A program made the position numbers and the translations under genes. This document shows, one piece after another, positions 11,975-22,823 of a stretch of DNA of 64,000 nt (within the stretch, counting starts at the first letter, position 1; every line of letters begins with the position of its first letter). The DNA lies in assembly GCA_033725935.1 (NCBI GenBank), contig MU867140.1:1-64000 (forward strand). The letters are read 5' to 3'. Source of the stretch: Cladorrhinum sp. PSN259. Its lineage: Eukaryota; Ascomycota; Sordariomycetes; Sordariales; Podosporaceae. The notes beneath the pieces are model-generated. The model searched no databases and had not been told where the DNA came from. It saw only the letters and a list, made by a program, of their open reading frames with translations.

Positions 11975-12483
11975 AGAAAAAGGCGACGACCTACTTAATG
12001 ATAATACTAAAGCACTGTCGACTTTAAGGAGTGTCCTCTTTAGGTTACCTTCCGGAGGGGGGTGGTGATATTTACGGTGAGTTTTGGAATGTGTCAACGG
12101 GGTACTTTTCTTTATCTTGGTACACCTTATCGTACCCAACTTTCTGCTTGCAAAACCAGCTTATGATGACACTAAAATTTGGAGGATCAAAAGCCAGTAC
12201 CTTGAGCGTCCGTGACGTCCTCTGATTACTGTTTGCTCTCTTCCTCTTCTGATTCTTTCTCGTGCCCATCTCCCGCTTTACCTACCTTACCAAATAATCC
12301 TGCCCAGAAACCCCTGGATCTGCCGTCGACACGTTTCTTCTGGCTTAACAATTTATATGACCCTCTAGCTATTTCTCAGGTCAGCTCAACTTCTTTAGCC
12401 CTCTTTGCGTGTCTTTATTTTGGACCAAGCCCCAATTCTGAGTTGTCCGAGTAAACAGTCCAGCGAGTTCGACGTTGATCAAG
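11975..12483. other. Intergenic region after dolichol kinase
   Basis: Probable 3' UTR of dolichol kinase and leader of the next tentative gene. It is pyrimidine-rich with short poor frames only. Nothing else was recognised. Confidence 0.45.
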
Positions 12484-13069
12484 ATGGCTACCCCGGAGCA
12501 AGCCAACGCCGTCACGGTCAAATATTGCCGTATCTACGGCTGCGAGGCTGTTCCCCCCATTCACTGCCTCGTAGGAAGATATGACTGCGGGCCGAATGCA
12601 GACCCCTCGTTTACACGGTGCACAACTTGCAGATCTGAACAGTTTCTGCCATCATACTGCAGCCCTGGCTCCAGCTCCGGACCAAGACCCGGCTGGACAG
12701 AAGGTCCAGGCCGCCCCGAGCTTGAAGCCAGGACTGAACGAGCAGCGGGAATTGATAGACTGGTTAGAAACCGCTCATCAATACGTTCAACAACACCATC
12801 AACAATAGGCTCAGGCTTAGCTGCGGAATTTTCTTCTGTAGCTATATTCGTGGGTAAGCCACAAAACAACCCCGATGTATATAACGAGCATAATTCACTA
12901 ACATGGAACAAAGTTTAGTAGGCTAGGTTCATTGCAAGAGGAACTGGATTGGACCTGGCGTTTCTACGTGTATTTGCCAATCCTCTTCCTCTCTCTCGTT
13001 GCCGTTGTTTTATGTTGTTCGGCTTGCTATACGCTCCCTTCTGTTACTCCTCGTCTGAGAAGTTTTTAG
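12484..13069 (+). CDS. Tentative small Cys-rich single-pass membrane protein
   Basis: Doubtful gene. Two exons, 12484-12853 and 12927-13069, joined across a 73-nt intron (GTAAGC donor, CTAAC near 12897), give 170 aa. The first 60 residues hold seven Cys, including CxxC (CTTC), suggesting metal binding or disulfides. The middle is Arg/Ser/Gly-rich. The second exon encodes LQEELDWTWRFYVYLP followed by a strongly hydrophobic span and a short tail, which looks like a real membrane anchor. A second frame over 12581-12808 also reads protein-like (motif NEQRELIDWLETAHQYVQ), so the upstream exon structure may be wrong. Function unknown. Confidence 0.35.
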
Positions 13070-13676
13070 CCTGCGGGTAGTTTTACTCTCGGGCTTCTTT
13101 AGGTTTTATGAGAGAGAGTATACTTTCGAGAGAAGCTAGCTTTTGAGGCCTGGGGATGTGGGAATCCAGGGGAAGGTCTGATGTGTATGCAGACTCTTTT
13201 TATGTCGGTTCTGTTGGGTATTAGGTGGTTATTTGCGATGAATTGTTTGCAGAAACGCAGGAAAGTGATACATGGATGTGATGAACCTTGACGGGTATCT
13301 CAATGCCGTTATTTGCCTTCTATTGAGCAGCTGTCGAACTGCTGTTTTCGTAAAGAACCGACCAGTCATAGAGCACAAATTCAATGATCACTTCGTACAG
13401 TGAACAATAGCCCACAATATCTTTGCTGCAGCTTTCTATTATTTTTTCCAATTGTCCACTGGTCGTTTCCCAATCCGACATTCACCACCCCACGTCTTCC
13501 ATAGCGACCCGTAAGCCTCACATCACCTAGGTAAGGCAAATTAAACTCCCAGGTCGCCAGTTTTCGCCTGCTTTCCTTTCGTTACCTACGCATACATTTC
13601 TTCCCATGTTAATCGGCAGCGTCTAGACCACTTTGTGTTGCGGAAGCGTCCACCTCCAACAAAACAGTCGCGGAAA
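13070..13676. other. Intergenic / 5' leader
   Basis: No gene seen. A CACCTAGGTA element at 13524-13533 lies about 145 bases before the next start codon; closely related palindromes occur upstream of other genes in the window. Confidence 0.45.
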
Positions 13677-14687
13677 ATGGCATACACACCGGTCCCAGAC
13701 AGTTTTGGCAACAATTTCAACTCCCAAGAGAGCCAGGAGGAACGTCAGCGTCCGGCAAACCACATCGAAAACCAACCCCTCCATATTCAGCAGAATAGAG
13801 AGCATGTACTCCTATCACGACCCATTGGGGCTACTACTGCTGTCGCTGATAACCGCCAGCAACCCCCGTCCCAAGCCCAAGCCACGCAGCTACTTCTTGG
13901 GCGCGCCAATGGGCCGCTGATCGCTCCTCATCGTCCTCGCAACCCAACACCTCCCTCCGGCCTAAGACAGGTTACCGCTAATCCCAGAGTTGTCACTCCA
14001 GTCATTAGACCTACTCGCACTCCTGCTGCGCCTCTGCGTCCTACCATCACGCCTTCCCGCGATATTGCCACTCTTTCTCGGCCCCCTGACACACCTACTC
14101 CCGCAACCGTCAGGCCTCATCCACCTCGACCTGCTCTCGGATCCGCTCATCAACAACGCATTAATGGACAACCCGTTTTTTATCAGCCAACCCATCGCCT
14201 ACCCGGACCTCCTCAGCCTCATCCTCCTCAACCTGTACCCCCTCAGCCCATCCCCGCTCCCCACATCCCCCTAGCACAACGCCGCCCGGTTCTAAACTAT
14301 TTCCTCGTCCTCTTCTGGCCCATAACTGTCCCGCTAATCTACTGCTACCTCATCTTGGTCCGCCGTCGTCTCTTCGTCCTGGACATTATCACTCAGCCTA
14401 CAGTCCCTCCGTGGAGACGGTACCGGGTCCAGCGCGTGCAGTTTCTGAATCCGAGAACGAACGAGATTAGCTTTGGCGGTGTGAGGGTTCAGTATTTTGC
14501 TACGAGGGCTGAGGTGGTCACTTTTGTGGTTGGAGCTTTGGGGATTCCCTTGATGGTTTTGGGTGCTTGGGTGATTGTTAGATTTGGCTTGGGCAGGATG
14601 TATAATCTGGAAGAGCTGAGAGGGCTGGGAGGGAGAAGAGAATGGGGAGCGGATAGCGAGAGGGTGGTGGTTGTTTTGTGGGGGTAG
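13677..14687 (+). CDS. Hypothetical Pro-rich two-pass membrane protein
   Basis: Unrecognised intronless protein of 336 aa. The first ATG in the open frame (MAYTPVPDSFG) is at 13677 and was chosen as start. The first 200 residues are rich in Pro, Gln, Arg and Thr with repeated PPQP units and are probably disordered. Two hydrophobic segments follow: about residues 205-227 (NYFLVLFWPITVPLIYCYLI) and about 279-305 (FVVGALGIPLMVLGAWVIV). Between them is a basic, tryptophan-containing loop (PPWRRYRVQRVQFLNP) ending in a predicted beta-like stretch. Codon use in the N-terminal half is C-rich and the C-terminal half is G-rich. A lineage-specific fungal membrane protein is likely; no function can be assigned. 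Confidence 0.6.
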   Translation: MAYTPVPDSFGNNFNSQESQEERQRPANHIENQPLHIQQNREHVLLSRPIGATTAVADNRQQPPSQAQATQLLLGRANGPLIAPHRPRNPTPPSGLRQVTANPRVVTPVIRPTRTPAAPLRPTITPSRDIATLSRPPDTPTPATVRPHPPRPALGSAHQQRINGQPVFYQPTHRLPGPPQPHPPQPVPPQPIPAPHIPLAQRRPVLNYFLVLFWPITVPLIYCYLILVRRRLFVLDIITQPTVPPWRRYRVQRVQFLNPRTNEISFGGVRVQYFATRAEVVTFVVGALGIPLMVLGAWVIVRFGLGRMYNLEELRGLGGRREWGADSERVVVVLWG

Positions 14688-16745
14688 GGCTGGGATTTTA
14701 GACTGAGAAAAATAAATCTTGGTGAATGGATGGATGGACGAGAGTTGGTTCGTCTTAGGGGCTTTGGCTGGAAGTAGTAGGGGGTTGCCCAAGATTTGGA
14801 AGAGAATTACAGATGACTCAAGAACGCCAGAAATGTGCGTCAATAAATCGAAAAGTAATTATGAGAGTGGAGATACATGGTGGTGAGATCAAGAAATATC
14901 GTGGTCTCATGGTAAATATAATGTTGATGTATACAAATTTGTAATATAATACTTCGGATTATTGTTTAATGTTGGATATACGCTTCAAGCCTAAGTTTAA
15001 CGTGGTACATTACTCGTTAACAGGAGAGTGTAATCGTCTGACCTTTGAATAAAAATATGAGATCCTCCCCCCACCGTTCTGTTTGACCTGTTTTGAACTC
15101 AAACCTTTAGTCTTCTACCGGTAAGGCAACTACTATTCTTGTTTGAGTCAAGCGTTATCGTGCATAACCGGAAAAAAGCCAACTGTTATGATTGGAAGGG
15201 AAAGTGGTAATAGTTAAGATTTGCCAATACGCTGCCTCAGCGACGACGAAAGCGTCAATCTATGTACTCCAATTACATGAAGGAGATCCATGATAAGTTA
15301 AGAAAAGTAATTATTATATGAGGCATTTTTGGCAAAAGAAAATTTGTGGGTGAGGAAGCGACAACTAAAAGTGATGGCGGTAGTGGTTTGTTTGTTTACT
15401 AACTTCAGGGGTAAGCGAAACCCAAGGATAGGTAAGAAACTAAAATGTTGTTGCAGGATTTTGAGTGAGACTTTTATTTCTTTTTTTCGTATGACATCCG
15501 AAAAGTTCTTTGAGAAACATACAGACGAGAAAAGAAGACAAAGGGCGCGAATCAAGGTGTAAAATCAGTTTGTAAGACATCATTATATGTGCTATTGAAC
15601 CTTACATGGATGGATCTAATCCTCCCACTCAACCTCCAAAATCCCGTGTGCTCCATTACCTAACTTTATTTCAGTGACCTCCATCACACTCACACAGGCT
15701 GCATGAGAAAGTTATTATCTCGTTCTACTGCACTGTTCCCTGTGTGCCCTGCGCACCCCGCGCGCCTGGCGCCACCCAGTTCCTCTCTTCTTCCCTACCT
15801 TCTCGGCTCCAGCATCATTCCCGCTTCCACACACGACACTGATTCCTGCTCTTTCAAGTCTTCGACTCTCTGATACCCTCTCCTCCTCCCTAGAGCAAAT
15901 GCAACCAACTCTTCGTCTCCCCACAAGTGTCCCCAAATAGAACGAAAAACCATGCCTCGGACCGTATCCAATACCCAGCTCAGGTTCGTGGCTTTGACTC
16001 CTCCCCTGTTTACCTATATAATGGCGGGTATATGATAGATTATATTTGCTTTTAACAAGAATTGTATCTACCGCTGGAATGTTTCACTACTCAGCGCAGT
16101 ATAGTTGTATCCAGTCTTGGTTAGGACTATACATGAAGTTGAAAAGTCAATGTAAAGAAAGGCTCAGTTACAGACATGAGGAGATAATATATACTACGCA
16201 GACACAAAGATACTTGAAAAAAAAAGGCGGACAGATCGGTACTAGTGGAAGAGAAAGAAAGAAGAAATACTTGTGACTACAGACCATAGATGGCAGCCAA
16301 GTGAGGTCGCATCTAAGCGATACGGTATCTGCGCTTGACGTCGAACGTCCTGATGGTTTCTTGATGTAGAATTCTTCTCAAGGTTGCCTGTAGAAAAGAC
16401 TTTCATGGCTTGTTGGTGGATAGAGCAAAACTCAGGTCAGATAAAGTGTGGACTTGATCCAGGCAGGGCATCAAACTCAATATCAAGTAGTAATATTTGC
16501 CAACAGGTAGTTCGTTGCGAAAACCTTCAAAGAGAGTATTACAGAGCGTTGCAGACCTAAAAAAATGCCTACAAATATGATTTGTCACTGTATCACGCTT
16601 ATTTACGACATGTGCGGTTAGAGTAAACAAAAGGGCCGTGCCATCATATCTCACATCTCTACTTCTTTTTTCTACAATTCTACAGCATGTGGGATATATA
16701 CATTCAGCGATCTGGAATTTTAATGGTATAACAAAAACATTCATT
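14688..16745. other. AT-rich 2-kb gap
   Basis: Notably AT-rich compared with flanking genes, with only short frames. The string MPRTVSNTQL from an ATG near 15952 soon reaches a stop and no exon continuing it was found. A B-box-like motif near 15090-15125 on the minus strand does not fold as a tRNA. The region could be a decayed element, but no repeat ends were recognised. Confidence 0.45.
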
Positions 16746-18272
16746 CTACTCGTAAACCCATGAGATCTTGCCACCCTCGACCTTGGTCTTGCGCTGCAAA
16801 ATCTCCTCAACAACCTGCTTCACGCCTTGCTTCTGACCCGTTGCAGTCACGAAGTGCTCGACAATCTGATCAAGGGACTTGTTTCCTAACCTAACCTGCT
16901 CCTCAACATCGGTCTCTTTCGGCACTCCATATCTGGAGGCAAACCTGAGATCATCGTACTTGTATTCTGCAGCCAATTGGAACTCTTTATCCGACTCGTC
17001 CATCAAAAAGAAACCCTCAGTCAGCTGGTCGCTTTCGTCGGCAGAAATCTTTTCCAATGATTCAGGCTGCCAATTCGGTTCTCTCTTCTCGATGAGACGG
17101 GCAGTCACACCCTCGGTAAAGTCGTGGTGCTTCATAAACTTGGCGGCAATCGCATACTCGCGCTTGAAGGTCTCGCCAATGCTCCATTTCTTGCCAATGC
17201 GCATCTGCCTGAGAGTAACATGAACGGCAGTAGGGGAGCGCTTGTGAAGCGTCTTGAGCGTGTCCTTGGCCCATTCGCCGGTGGCAGGGTTGCTTTTTTC
17301 ACTCTCAAGGGCCTGCAGAATCTCGTCCACAGAGTCGTGGCAGAAGCATCGATCGATGGCTTTGCGCACTTCGCCGGCGATCTCGATGGGCTGGTCGTGG
17401 GGAAGACCGGTGACATATTCCTCAATGGTGGCGTTGATAACATCGAGACGGGTGCTTTGTCTATGATGATCCTGGAATTGCAGCTCGGCCAGACGGGACT
17501 CAAGGGCTGGCAGAGAAGTCGAGTGAAGGTAATGAGTGGCAATGCCGGAGTAGAAGACGTTGACGCCAGTGAGGCGTGAGCTCGTAAGGGCAAGATAAGT
17601 GCCAACAAAGCCCGGCAATCGGGGGAGGAAGAAGGAGGCACCGACGTCAGGGAAGAAACCGATCGTAGTCTCGGGCATGGCGAAGACGGTGCGCTCGGTA
17701 GCGATACGGAAAGGGGCGTGGACCGAGAGACCGACGCCGCCACCCATGGTAATACCATCCATGAAAGCAATGACGGGCTTGTTGTATGTTGCGATCAGGT
17801 GGTCGAGCTGGTATTCCTGGGCAAAGTAGTCCTTCGACTTCTTCTGTCCCGCCTCGCCTAGTTTGTTCCATTGGGCCAGCTGGGCAACGTCGCCGCCAGC
17901 ACAGAATGCCTTGTCACCAGCACCCTTCAGGACGATAACCTTGGCCATGTGGGACTTGGACCACTCGATGAGGCGAGGGGCCATCTTGCGAACCATGGAG
18001 CCGTTGAGCGCATTGAGCTTCTTTGGGCGGTTGAGTTCGATTGACCGGAGGCCGTAGAGAGAGTGGAACACTACATCTTCGGGTTCGTCGCCGGAGCGGG
18101 GGCGGAATCTGTGAAGGATTTCGGCGGAGGACATTGAGCGCTGTTGTTGTATTTGTTGAAGCTGTTGCTGCTGAGGCAGCAGGACCTTGGCTCTGAGAGG
18201 CATGGCGAACAGGTTCCGGGTGCAGCAAGCCCCAGCCGGCGCCGCTCGGCTTGCAATGGCCTGGCAAAGCAT
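16746..18272 (-). CDS. EHD3: 3-hydroxyisobutyryl-CoA hydrolase, mitochondrial
   Basis: Enoyl-CoA hydratase/isomerase-fold enzyme that hydrolyses 3-hydroxyisobutyryl-CoA in mitochondrial valine breakdown; in yeast Ehd3 is also reported with mitochondrial ribosomes. Intronless, 508 aa from the ATG at 18272. The N-terminus is basic, Ala/Arg/Gln-rich and lacks acids for about 45 residues, fitting a mitochondrial presequence. Key crotonase features: the oxyanion-hole segment GAGDKAFCAGGD at about 118-128, DGITMGGGVGLS, then ETTIGFFPDVGASFFLPRLPG, which is diagnostic of the HIBCH subfamily rather than ordinary hydratases. The C-terminal ECH_2 helical domain is complete. A second Met just before RAKVL could start a shorter form. 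It lies head-to-tail with dihydroxyacetone kinase but with its own promoter space. Confidence 0.93.
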   Translation of the reverse strand: MLCQAIASRAAPAGACCTRNLFAMPLRAKVLLPQQQQLQQIQQQRSMSSAEILHRFRPRSGDEPEDVVFHSLYGLRSIELNRPKKLNALNGSMVRKMAPRLIEWSKSHMAKVIVLKGAGDKAFCAGGDVAQLAQWNKLGEAGQKKSKDYFAQEYQLDHLIATYNKPVIAFMDGITMGGGVGLSVHAPFRIATERTVFAMPETTIGFFPDVGASFFLPRLPGFVGTYLALTSSRLTGVNVFYSGIATHYLHSTSLPALESRLAELQFQDHHRQSTRLDVINATIEEYVTGLPHDQPIEIAGEVRKAIDRCFCHDSVDEILQALESEKSNPATGEWAKDTLKTLHKRSPTAVHVTLRQMRIGKKWSIGETFKREYAIAAKFMKHHDFTEGVTARLIEKREPNWQPESLEKISADESDQLTEGFFLMDESDKEFQLAAEYKYDDLRFASRYGVPKETDVEEQVRLGNKSLDQIVEHFVTATGQKQGVKQVVEEILQRKTKVEGGKISWVYE

Positions 18273-18802
18273 CTGTCTTTTATATGATATTTGCGATGCA
18301 GTTCCCTTGAGCGGTGGACCACGAACCGAGGATGCGCACCAATTCCCCAATTTCGAGGGGATCAATCGTCGGTTCTTTTTTGAGGGGGAGGGGTCGTACT
18401 GGACCTTAGCTTTGACTTGTTGCGATCCATGGATGCAGCTTTTTGCTGGGCCGAAGCAGACCGCGCGAATGCGACAGACATGGGGTGCCCCAGTTCATAT
18501 CAGTGACGTCGGATGAATGGACATCCCGCAGCAACTGTGGACAGCTGGGCCATCTTGGCATTTTTATACTCCCATCATCACCATCATTGATATATCAACA
18601 AATACTCTGATGAACTGTGACCCCAATTTTGTCTACACATGAATTGTTGGCACACTAGTCAGGCCACTTAATAATGCGAGCTTAGCCACTGAAACTTCAA
18701 ACAATGCATCAACGCTCGTCAATCCCTTCCCAGGAACAAACCGCCTATACGGGAATCGTTTTCCACCCTCTCATTCGAATCCACCACAAAAACCAAGACA
18801 AT
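18273..18802. other. Intergenic region between two minus-strand genes
   Basis: Contains the upstream region of the HIBCH gene and the 3' UTR of dihydroxyacetone kinase. A CGTCA/TGACG-like element is visible at about 18504-18510 (GTGACGTCG). No additional gene was seen. Confidence 0.45.
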
Positions 18803-20632
18803 TCACACCAATTCCCACGCCTCGCCGCACGCCACCTTACCCTCCTTGTCGGTAGTCTTACTGAGAGCGGGCTTATATCTCGCCAGCCCCATGAAAAACA
18901 TTGCCAATCCCCAAGCGCCCGGGTCTGGAACTTGTTCATAGCCAGTTCCCCCGATGTAGACACTCCGACCCAAACTTGCCTTCATCCCCTTGGTAGCCTG
19001 CGCGCCTTTCAGTGCTGCCTCGGCGGCTTCTTCAACCGACCCGGTCGCTTCAAGTGTGTTCACAAAGGGCCATAGAGCATCCATAACCGTACGATCCCCT
19101 ATCTGCGCTGGAGTGTATTTGCCCAACGCCTCGCAACTCATTAGTAGCGCCGAACCCCAGAAACGAGGCGAAGCATCCTTCTGCGATTCTGACGCTTCTC
19201 GAAGCTTACCCACCAGCGAGTTGAGGAAGATGGTATACAAGGCTCCAGAAGTACCGTCCATCTCCTTCTCGATTACCGGTACAATATTTGCGACATCAAC
19301 CACGACATCTCCAGTCAATGGATTCGCAGAGATGTGCTTCAGGACGGCCTCGGCACCTCGTTTCATTCCGATACCGCAGTCACCATCTCCGACAATTGTA
19401 TCGTAGCGTGTGATCTCTGGCTCCGCAGCAATGACATTCTCCAGCCCCCGGATGAGTGCCTTCTGTGCAGCGCCGCTTTCCATCCGCAGGCCGCTTAGCT
19501 GATTATCAAGGCTGTTGGGAGTATATTGGACCCTGGTTTCCTGGTTTCTTGCCTCCCATGTCAACTTTGAGATTGGAGCTGACCAGCCGACAGCCTCGCA
19601 TGTATCGTCGAGCAGGTCAATCATGCTGGGCCCTCCAATATCGGTGTTGACCACGTTGAGCAATGTGATGCTGAACCCGAGGCCGTTCAAACTCGTCATA
19701 TAGGTGCCGCTGAGCACCCTCACCGGCCGAATGTTGTAGTCCGCTGCGAGTTGTCTGACCACCTCGGTTAGGATTCCTCCCATCTCCAGCACGCTGACTC
19801 CTCCGAGGTTGTTCAGCAACAAAACCACCTCATTCGAGTTGACGTTGACAAAGGCTCGGTCCTCATCTGTCTTATCCAGCATCTGTTTAAGCATTCTGGA
19901 AATCAAGTCCCGTAGCTGGACAACCGCTCGGCTCGAGCCTTGTTCATTGTGGATTCCCATTCCGATCTCTACCTCGCCCTCTTTGAGAGCTTCTGAGCCG
20001 ACGGCCTTTCGTCCTGGGATATGGACATGTTCAAGAGAAGCTCCAACGCTCACCAGGTTGTTTGCCACAAGTCTGGCAACTTTGGAAACCTGCATTAGGG
20101 GATATCCTCGGCTTGCCAGTGCGCCGCTGATCTTGTGGACCAACACAGTTCCGGCAATTCCTCTTCGTCCAACCTTCCCACCCTTGAGCCGTCCAACACC
20201 AACATCATCCCCAACAATAACCATCTCGACATTGATACCACTCGCCCTGGCCTTCTCCACGGCCACGCCAAAGTTCAAAACGTCGCCGGTATAGTTCATC
20301 ACCGTGACAAGAACTCCACCGCTCTCAAGTGCGCAATCAACTCTGTCCATGATGGCTGTTCTGATCTGCTTGGCGGAAGGACTGGCGAAGATGGACCCTG
20401 CTACTGCAGCGCTGAGGAGCCCCTGGCCCACCATTCCGGCAAAGGAGGGCTCGTGGCCAGATCCGCCGCCGGATATGATTTGCACACGTTGAATGGGCGA
20501 GCTATATCCAGGTCGACGGTAAACAATCTTGTTGGGTAGGTCGAGGGCAAGACCTGGGTTCGTGTAGGTCAGTGACTTGAGGGCCGACGTCACCAGGTCT
20601 GACGGATCGTTGATGAAGTGTTTGGTCGACAT
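18803..20632 (-). CDS. DAK1: Dihydroxyacetone kinase (ATP-dependent)
   Basis: Phosphorylates dihydroxyacetone, and usually glyceraldehyde, with ATP, feeding glycerol-derived carbon into glycolysis and detoxifying dihydroxyacetone. Intronless, 609 aa from MSTKHFIND. The N-terminal DhaK domain has SGGGSGHEPSFAGMVGQG (about 54-71) and GMGIHNEQG, whose His228 matches the residue that binds the substrate covalently in the family. The C-terminal DhaL nucleotide domain has DTIVGDGDCGIGMKRG, whose Asp residues coordinate Mg, and DGTSGALYTIFLNSL. Both domains are fused in one chain, the eukaryotic type. The open frame continues upstream of this ATG to 20896, but that extension is low-quality sequence and was left out. 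The promoter carries TACCTAGGCA at 20907-20916. Confidence 0.95.
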   Translation of the reverse strand: MSTKHFINDPSDLVTSALKSLTYTNPGLALDLPNKIVYRRPGYSSPIQRVQIISGGGSGHEPSFAGMVGQGLLSAAVAGSIFASPSAKQIRTAIMDRVDCALESGGVLVTVMNYTGDVLNFGVAVEKARASGINVEMVIVGDDVGVGRLKGGKVGRRGIAGTVLVHKISGALASRGYPLMQVSKVARLVANNLVSVGASLEHVHIPGRKAVGSEALKEGEVEIGMGIHNEQGSSRAVVQLRDLISRMLKQMLDKTDEDRAFVNVNSNEVVLLLNNLGGVSVLEMGGILTEVVRQLAADYNIRPVRVLSGTYMTSLNGLGFSITLLNVVNTDIGGPSMIDLLDDTCEAVGWSAPISKLTWEARNQETRVQYTPNSLDNQLSGLRMESGAAQKALIRGLENVIAAEPEITRYDTIVGDGDCGIGMKRGAEAVLKHISANPLTGDVVVDVANIVPVIEKEMDGTSGALYTIFLNSLVGKLREASESQKDASPRFWGSALLMSCEALGKYTPAQIGDRTVMDALWPFVNTLEATGSVEEAAEAALKGAQATKGMKASLGRSVYIGGTGYEQVPDPGAWGLAMFFMGLARYKPALSKTTDKEGKVACGEAWELV

Positions 20633-21356
20633 GGTGAAGACAAGGGGATTGAGTGTGCTGGCGGATTTGTGACGAGGGGTTCCTAAATCAGGTGGATGGG
20701 CGTGCGGTAAGTGAATAAGTAGGCGTAAATGAGGATCAAGATAAGGCGGGGTGACTATCAGAATGGTCCCTGCATGAATTATTAAAGTTGGGACGGTTTG
20801 ATGGCTGGGTGCAGTTTGTTTATTTATCTCACTTGGGATGATCAAGGGAGATTTCGAAATGGCTGATCTTTTCTTTGACGCCCAAGCTTTGCCCATTCAT
20901 CAACGGTACCTAGGCACGCACATACGTAAGTCCATTAATACCAGCAGCTGTGAGGCAGTTTGGGTGGGGTGGGATGAGCACCAGTGAGCAGCTGCGGGGT
21001 GGTGAGTGGGGGCTTTTACTTCCAGGTTGGGCAAGCTCTAGTCTAACTACGGCGGCATCTCTAGTCGACGTCACCGGAGTTCAAACTGTGTAGCGTGAAG
21101 GCGCGCAGCGGCTAATCGATTCCGTTTCTACTTAAAGTTGCTATTTCTAACCCCCGATAAACCATCGTGACTTCTTTGGCCGTAGATATCATCGCTTCCA
21201 AAGTCAAACATTCCTCCCATATACCTTAAAGACATCCATTGTGCTTGGCCAGCTCATGATCAAATTCAGTCCCCAAAACGCCTTCCAATAAATGCAGGTC
21301 CACCCAACAACGCCTTCCATTCATACAAACCGGTATTTTACCAGGTATATCCCATC
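20633..21356. other. Promoter region of DAK and 3' end of GH76 gene
   Basis: No gene seen. The sequence carries TACCTAGGCA at 20907-20916 and CACGCACATACGTAAG just beside it, about 275 bases upstream of the dihydroxyacetone kinase start. The part near 21250-21356 is likely the 3' UTR of the GH76 gene. Confidence 0.45.
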
Positions 21357-22823
21357 TCAGAGCATAACAAACGTCACCCCCCCGATAACCCCCATCAACA
21401 TCGCCCCCGTCAGGATACCGGCCGCGGCTTTCTCGCCCTGCGTTATCGGCTTCAGTACATGCCCTCCCCTATCCGTCCGTTCAGATCCATACCCTCCCGC
21501 AGGGTTTCCCTTTGACGTTCCTCCGGTATCAGCAGTAACTGGCGCCGCCGTCCTGTCCACCAACATGGACGCCACAGCCGACAAGGCGTTCATCTGCTCT
21601 CCCACCCCAACCCAGCCGTCAAAACCCCCGGTAGTCCACTTGAACCCGCATGCCGTCCCGGGTATCCCTCTGAACTCCGCCGCCGCTGGAGAACCAGAAC
21701 AAGCTTTCGCAGCCGCAGCAGCTGAAGACTCCAGGAGCGGGTGTATTGTATCATACGTATGCGGCGCAAGTTGTGTGGCTCTAGCCATCCATCGCGTCAG
21801 ATATCCCTTAAAACTCCTCTGATCAATATCGCAGAACCCTCTGTCCTCGCAGAACTGCTCCACCATTATTCCGTTTGCAGTATTGTTTGGGTAAAACGTC
21901 CTGATAGTAGCTTGGAGAAGCCCGTCCAACCTGCGCTTCCAGAGCGCATCCTTGGTAATGTTGTACATGACCGCAGAGCCGTGCAGGTAAATGCCCGCGT
22001 TATACGACCATTGTATCTCGTCTCTTCTACCACACTGGTTGGTGGTGACATCGACGTTTGTCCCGTCGACTACATCATAATCATCCGTAATCAGATCCAT
22101 CTTTTCCTCCCACTCAAAGATCTTGACGGCCCAGACTGCGTAGGTCTGGTTCCCAGTGAATCTGGCCAGGCGGGAAGCAAGGTTAAAGAAACACCCGTTC
22201 GAAATGGAATTCTTGTAATTGAATCCGTTGTTGAATCTGAAAACCTGCCATCTTAGTCCGCCACCGCAGGAGGTTTCGTCCCACCTGGATGCCCACTGGT
22301 TGAACACAGCCTGAGCTAAAGCTAACCACTGCGGTTTATCCTCTGGTGGATCTGGATATCTGAGCTCGGCGGCGCTCATGGCCGACATTGCCCAGAAGCC
22401 TTGGTCGTCGTTCCCCAGGGTGCGGGTTTGGTTCAGGGGCATGAAATCTTTCGTGTCTGCCGCTTGATGGAGCATCGCCTGGGTGGTTATAGCGTTGTAG
22501 GTCTCGTCTCCCGTTAGAGACCAGTAGTCGATCAGGGTGCCGAACATGGCGCCTGCTTCCCACCAGAAGTATGGGTCGGGCAGGTTGCCTGGTGTGTCGC
22601 CTGTGTTGTTGCCTGTGTAGTATTTTACTAAGCCGTAGGCTATTGTTGAGGCTACTTGTTTTATTGATGCTGTGGGGTGTGTGTTAGCTTATGGATATGG
22701 AAGAGGGGGGAGGAAGGAATCTGGCTAACCTTCATTGTTGAGTGATAGATCGACTGCTTTTGCTTGGTGGAAGAGGAGGGCAGTGCCCGCTAAGGCGTAG
22801 GAAAGTGACGAAGGCAACTTCAT
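21357..22823 (-). CDS. GH76 mannan endo-1,6-alpha-mannosidase-like wall enzyme (Dcw1/Dfg5 type)
   Basis: Cell-surface glycoside hydrolase family 76 protein. Dcw1/Dfg5 relatives are thought to act on the GPI glycan core when moving GPI-proteins into the wall. Two exons (22730-22823 and 21357-22669) around a 60-nt intron give 468 aa. A signal peptide ends near HQAKA. The catalytic Asp pair is Asp119-Asp120 in LGNDDQGFW. Other family motifs are YFWWEAGAMFG, GGGLRWQ and NYKNSISNGCFF. The C-terminus has a small-residue region followed by a hydrophobic end (AAAGILTGAMLMGVIGGVTFVML), a GPI-anchor signal. It is complete with conserved Cys. The upstream gap up to 23992 would hold its promoter. Confidence 0.93.

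Noticed and set aside
15085..15165. tRNA-like B-box and D-arm-like strings on the minus strand (GAGTTCAAAAC, TGCCTTACCGGTAG)
   Set aside because: No acceptor stem, no proper T-stem pairing, and too little room for an anticodon arm between the two boxes.
20633..20896. N-terminal extension of dihydroxyacetone kinase by 88 codons
   Set aside because: The extension is Pro/His/Ile-rich with no family similarity; MSTKHFIND at 20632 is the typical family start.
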